Part shown: in pieces, positions 13,524 to 15,703 of the stretch
Numbering within the stretch: the first letter of the stretch is position 1
How the letters are laid out: the number at the start of each line of letters is the position of its first letter
DNA from: an uncultured Acetatifactor sp.
Lineage (GTDB): Bacteria; Bacillota; Clostridia; Lachnospirales; Lachnospiraceae
DNA: 15,703 nucleotides
NCBI GenBank assembly: GCA_910587755.1
Contig: CAJUNZ010000067.1
Span: 1-15,703, forward strand
Direction of reading: 5' to 3'
The notes under the pieces: model-generated
What the model saw: only the letters and a program-made list of their open reading frames with translations
Told to the model about the DNA's origin: nothing
The model's database searches: none
Translations under genes and position numbers: made by a program

Positions 13524-14882
13524 CTACTTATCCTGTGGATTCCGTCGGGGCCTCCGGGTAAGACAGTGCAGCAGAGCCAGCAGCATGCACAGCCCCAGGG
13601 CGGAATTCACACAGAATTTTATAAGCATAAAAAGATCAACTTCATTTTCCTCCGGGACGGTCAGTGTTCTGGTGTCCACTGCCACTATATCCATCCTGGC
13701 CCAGGCGGGCGGCTGAGTGGGAAATATCTGCGGACTCTCCCAGAGGGAACTTTCCCTATAGAGGTCATACATATTGTGGGCGCGGACCACAATTCTTGGG
13801 GCGGTGCCCCTTGCCACGGGAAGAGTCACCTGGAACGACTCGTCCCATTTACCCGCCAGGGCGTCGCTTCCAGGCCAGGGTTCCCGCCTTCCAAAGGTCA
13901 CTCCCCCGTCAAAGCTGTAACTATAGTATAACAGAGTAGACTCTCTGTCCACCGCTGAAACTTTCAGAGTAATTTGGGCATTTTCGTAATCGCTCTCCAG
14001 CACCTCCACACGGCATTCCTCCGGCTCTGTCTCATCCCGCACAGTGGCCGGCACACACTGATCCGTCTCTGAGGGAACAAGTTCATATCCGGAGTAATCC
14101 ACCCCCAGGGCACTGCTCTTCAGACCGAAATACCTGGCCACGGCGGTGGCATCCGCCTTTCCAAAGGCCTGCAGCTTTTCCTGGGATGCCTGTCCCTGTT
14201 CGTCGTCGCAGTAAACCGCATCCCGGGCCTCGTCCACATGGCAGTGCTCTATGATCACAGCGGGAATGTTTAAGGCTGCGGAATGTCGGATAATTCCATA
14301 ATAGTCGTTGCCGCTGTCCCCGGGACGGGCCTTGATGCCCCTTATAAACATTCCCTCTTCCCTTCTGTCCCGAAGGAATTCATATCCAAACTGGTACCCA
14401 TACCCATTGTAAGGGGGAAGTACGGACACCCACACCTCGGTGCCGAACAGCTCATGGTTGGCGGAGGCATTGTAGTGGACGCTGAAAAGAAAGTCTGCGT
14501 TTACCTGGGCGGCGAACTCTGCCCTGGCCTTCAGGGACATGTCTTCGTCCTCCTGGTGGGTCAGATACACCTCCACATTGTCATAGAGCAGAAGTTCCTC
14601 ATACATGGCCAGGGCCGTGGTCATGGTCATGGCTTTCTCCAGATGGCCATTCTCCACTGTGCCAAAGTTTTCGCCCCCATGCCCGGGATCGATGACTATA
14701 ACCACTTTCTCTCCCTGAGCTGTCTCCTGCAGCCTGGGAGCCGCCTGCACCCTGAGAGTGGCCCCGGAAACACTCTGTCCTCCGGGAAATGGCAGAAAGC
14801 CCCCTAAAACACACCAAAGCAGGGCGGTCCCCAGCGCCACCCCTCCCGACCAGGTCATGAAACGAACCAATCTATTCCACAT
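13524..14882 (-). CDS. N-acetylmuramoyl-L-alanine amidase (Amidase_3) with two membrane segments
   Basis: A zinc amidase that cuts the bond between N-acetylmuramic acid and L-alanine in peptidoglycan. In this 452-residue protein residues 1-31 hold a signal or anchor helix (about 14-31). The Amidase_3 domain spans about 59-253: IDPGHGG (64-70, His 68), Glu 82 in GHLEK, His 136 in SVHYNA and catalytic Glu 212 in IIEHCHV, all expected ligands. Residues about 290-400 are a beta-rich extracellular part (SYSFDGGVTF near 321-330, Ig/FN3-like in feel). Residues about 417-440 form a second hydrophobic helix followed by RRPRR, a positive-inside cytoplasmic end. So the enzyme appears anchored at both ends or at least at its C-terminus, with the catalytic domain outside. 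The ATG at 14882 lies 3 nt after the stop of the coiled-coil gene, with AGGG 7 nt upstream. Possibly a cell-division or spore-related amidase; this is inference. Confidence 0.92.
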   Translation of the reverse strand: MWNRLVRFMTWSGGVALGTALLWCVLGGFLPFPGGQSVSGATLRVQAAPRLQETAQGEKVVIVIDPGHGGENFGTVENGHLEKAMTMTTALAMYEELLLYDNVEVYLTHQEDEDMSLKARAEFAAQVNADFLFSVHYNASANHELFGTEVWVSVLPPYNGYGYQFGYEFLRDRREEGMFIRGIKARPGDSGNDYYGIIRHSAALNIPAVIIEHCHVDEARDAVYCDDEQGQASQEKLQAFGKADATAVARYFGLKSSALGVDYSGYELVPSETDQCVPATVRDETEPEECRVEVLESDYENAQITLKVSAVDRESTLLYYSYSFDGGVTFGRREPWPGSDALAGKWDESFQVTLPVARGTAPRIVVRAHNMYDLYRESSLWESPQIFPTQPPAWARMDIVAVDTRTLTVPEENEVDLFMLIKFCVNSALGLCMLLALLHCLTRRPRRNPQDK

Positions 14883-14885
14883 AAC

Positions 14886-15476
14886 TTAACCCTGCTCTTC
14901 CATCCCCTCATCCATGGGGGGCTGTTCCAGATATTCGTCCACAGGCTCAAGAGCCCTGATATTGGCTTCAATCAGACTATGGTGCTGCTCCAGGGAACTG
15001 ATCAGTTTCCCGTAATGGGACTGGGTTGCCTGGATGGCGGAACGGGTGATGGCCTCCAGCTCTGCCAGACGCTCCTCTATGTATCTGGAAGCCTGCATCC
15101 GAAGGTCATTTGCCTCCATGGTGGCTTTGTCCAGAATCTCCTGGGCCTGGTTTGCCGCAGTATCCACGATCCCATTTGCCCTCTCATAGGCCTGGCGCAT
15201 GATCTCATGTTCACTGACCAGTTCATTTGTGTGGACGGTTGCCTCCTCGATCAGAGCCTTGGCCTTGTTCTGGGCGTCGGCCAGGATTGCATCCCTGTTG
15301 TTGATGATCTTTCGATGCCACGTGATTTCCTCAGGTATTTTCCTCCGAAGATCATGAAGCCTGTCGTCAATTTCATCCTTGTTGACAATAATTTCCGTAC
15401 TCGACATAAACTTCGGCTTACAGCTCTCAATGTACTCCTCCAGATCACCAATTAACTGCTCAATCCTGCTCTCCAT
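14886..15476 (-). CDS. Coiled-coil protein (ATPase-subunit-H / DivIVA-like annotation group)
   Basis: A 196-residue soluble protein with long heptad-like Ala/Glu/Leu-rich stretches from about 65 to 170 (for example NKAKALIEEA, 69-78, and AQEILDKATMEANDLR, 110-125), indicating a parallel coiled coil. The N-terminal 50 residues are charged, and the last 20 are acidic and proline-containing (QPPMDEGMEEQG). Proteins of this type next to coaD in Clostridia are commonly labelled V-type ATPase subunit H or ATP synthase B-like because of the coiled coil; no ATPase motif is present, and I would not take that name literally. DivIVA-like scaffolding is another possibility. The ATG at 15476 has AGGAG 9 nt upstream. 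It follows coaD by 30 nt and precedes the amidase by 3 nt, so it may work with cell-wall enzymes. Confidence 0.8.
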   Translation of the reverse strand: MESRIEQLIGDLEEYIESCKPKFMSSTEIIVNKDEIDDRLHDLRRKIPEEITWHRKIINNRDAILADAQNKAKALIEEATVHTNELVSEHEIMRQAYERANGIVDTAANQAQEILDKATMEANDLRMQASRYIEERLAELEAITRSAIQATQSHYGKLISSLEQHHSLIEANIRALEPVDEYLEQPPMDEGMEEQG

Positions 15477-15506
15477 AAAGCACCACTCCTATTTCGCAAC
15501 TTATAC

Positions 15507-15659
15507 TCAATCTTTCACCTGATATTTCCTGTAAATCTGTTCTGCCACAAAATCCGGAACGCACTGGCTGATATCCCCGCCAAAGTATGCAATCTCCTTG
15601 ACACTGGAGGAACTGAGATATGCATACTCCAAACTTGTAGTAAGGAACATGGTGTCAAG
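15507..15659 (-). CDS. coaD: Phosphopantetheine adenylyltransferase, C-terminal fragment
   Basis: The last 50 residues of CoaD, which transfers AMP to 4'-phosphopantetheine to make dephospho-CoA in coenzyme A synthesis. Seen: a MFLTTSLEYAYLSSSSVKEI block (residues 4-23 of the fragment), then the AYFGGDISQCVPDFV segment; family enzymes have the equivalent of YSYLSSSxVKE followed by GGDIS and VP. The stop is TGA at 15507-15509. The fragment is cut at 15659 where a sequencing adapter begins, so about two thirds of the gene (about 110 residues, including the HxGH motif) lies off the window. It precedes the coiled-coil gene by 30 nt on the same strand. Confidence 0.93.
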   Translation of the reverse strand, partial: LDTMFLTTSLEYAYLSSSSVKEIAYFGGDISQCVPDFVAEQIYRKYQVKD

Positions 15660-15703
15660 AGATCGGAAGAGCACACGTCTGAACTCCAGTCACCGAATAC
15701 GAT
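15660..15703 (+). other. Illumina TruSeq adapter and index (assembly artefact)
   Basis: Beginning at 15660 the sequence reads AGATCGGAAGAGCACACGTC and continues as the standard TruSeq read 1 read-through adapter through 15693 (ending CCAGTCAC). The 8 bases CGAATACG (15694-15701) are in the index position, and AT (15702-15703) starts the next adapter part. This stretch is not from the organism and truncates coaD. Confidence 0.98.

Noticed and set aside
1..15703. CRISPR array, phage or transposon genes, defence islands
   Set aside because: No regularly spaced repeats, transposase, integrase or known defence motifs were seen on either strand; the genes are housekeeping or metabolic.

Overview
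The window looks like a chromosomal contig from a gut-type Clostridia, most likely a Lachnospiraceae member. Evidence: a short-form hisG paired with hisZ, a HisIE protein carrying an extra HisA/HisF-like barrel, RecU (the Firmicutes resolvase), a YlbJ-like sporulation membrane protein close to coaD (in Bacillus subtilis ylbI=coaD and ylbJ are neighbours), a DUF1848 protein and good Shine-Dalgarno sites. The genus cannot be fixed from sequence alone. No CRISPR array, insertion sequence, phage gene, rRNA or tRNA is seen, and no gene-free gap exceeds about 160 bases.

Layout, right to left because nearly everything is on the minus strand. (1) 15660-15703 is not genomic: it is the Illumina TruSeq read-through adapter plus an index. 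It cuts off coaD, of which only the last 50 residues remain. (2) After coaD come a coiled-coil protein and an N-acetylmuramoyl-L-alanine amidase with membrane segments at both ends. (3) The only plus-strand gene, a YlbJ-like multi-pass membrane protein (12510-13481), converges on the amidase and diverges from the next block. (4) A tight minus-strand run follows: RsuA-type pseudouridine synthase, HAD phosphatase, short-chain dehydrogenase, an unknown two-TM protein, RluA-type pseudouridine synthase and recU. (5) The histidine block is hisZ-hisG-hisD-hisB-hisIE. It has a likely promoter before hisZ and a clear one (TTGCAA, 17 nt, TATAAT) between hisG and hisD. (6) A GH29 alpha-L-fucosidase follows hisIE and ends at an intrinsic terminator (about 972-1010). 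(7) A DUF1848 gene closes the left end; its usual C-terminal cysteine cluster is missing and replaced by an unrelated-looking tail.

The histidine genes cover ATP phosphoribosyltransferase (HisG needs HisZ in the short form), the HisE and HisI steps, HisB dehydration and HisD oxidation. hisA, hisF, hisH and hisC are not in the window and must be elsewhere if the organism makes histidine. Most of the window is ordinary housekeeping DNA. The points worth a second look are the degenerate barrel on HisIE (catalytic Asp positions replaced), the DUF1848 chimera near a contig end, the HisB start or N-terminal extension, the internal his promoter, and the adapter at the contig end. I do not see a convincing new biological system here.
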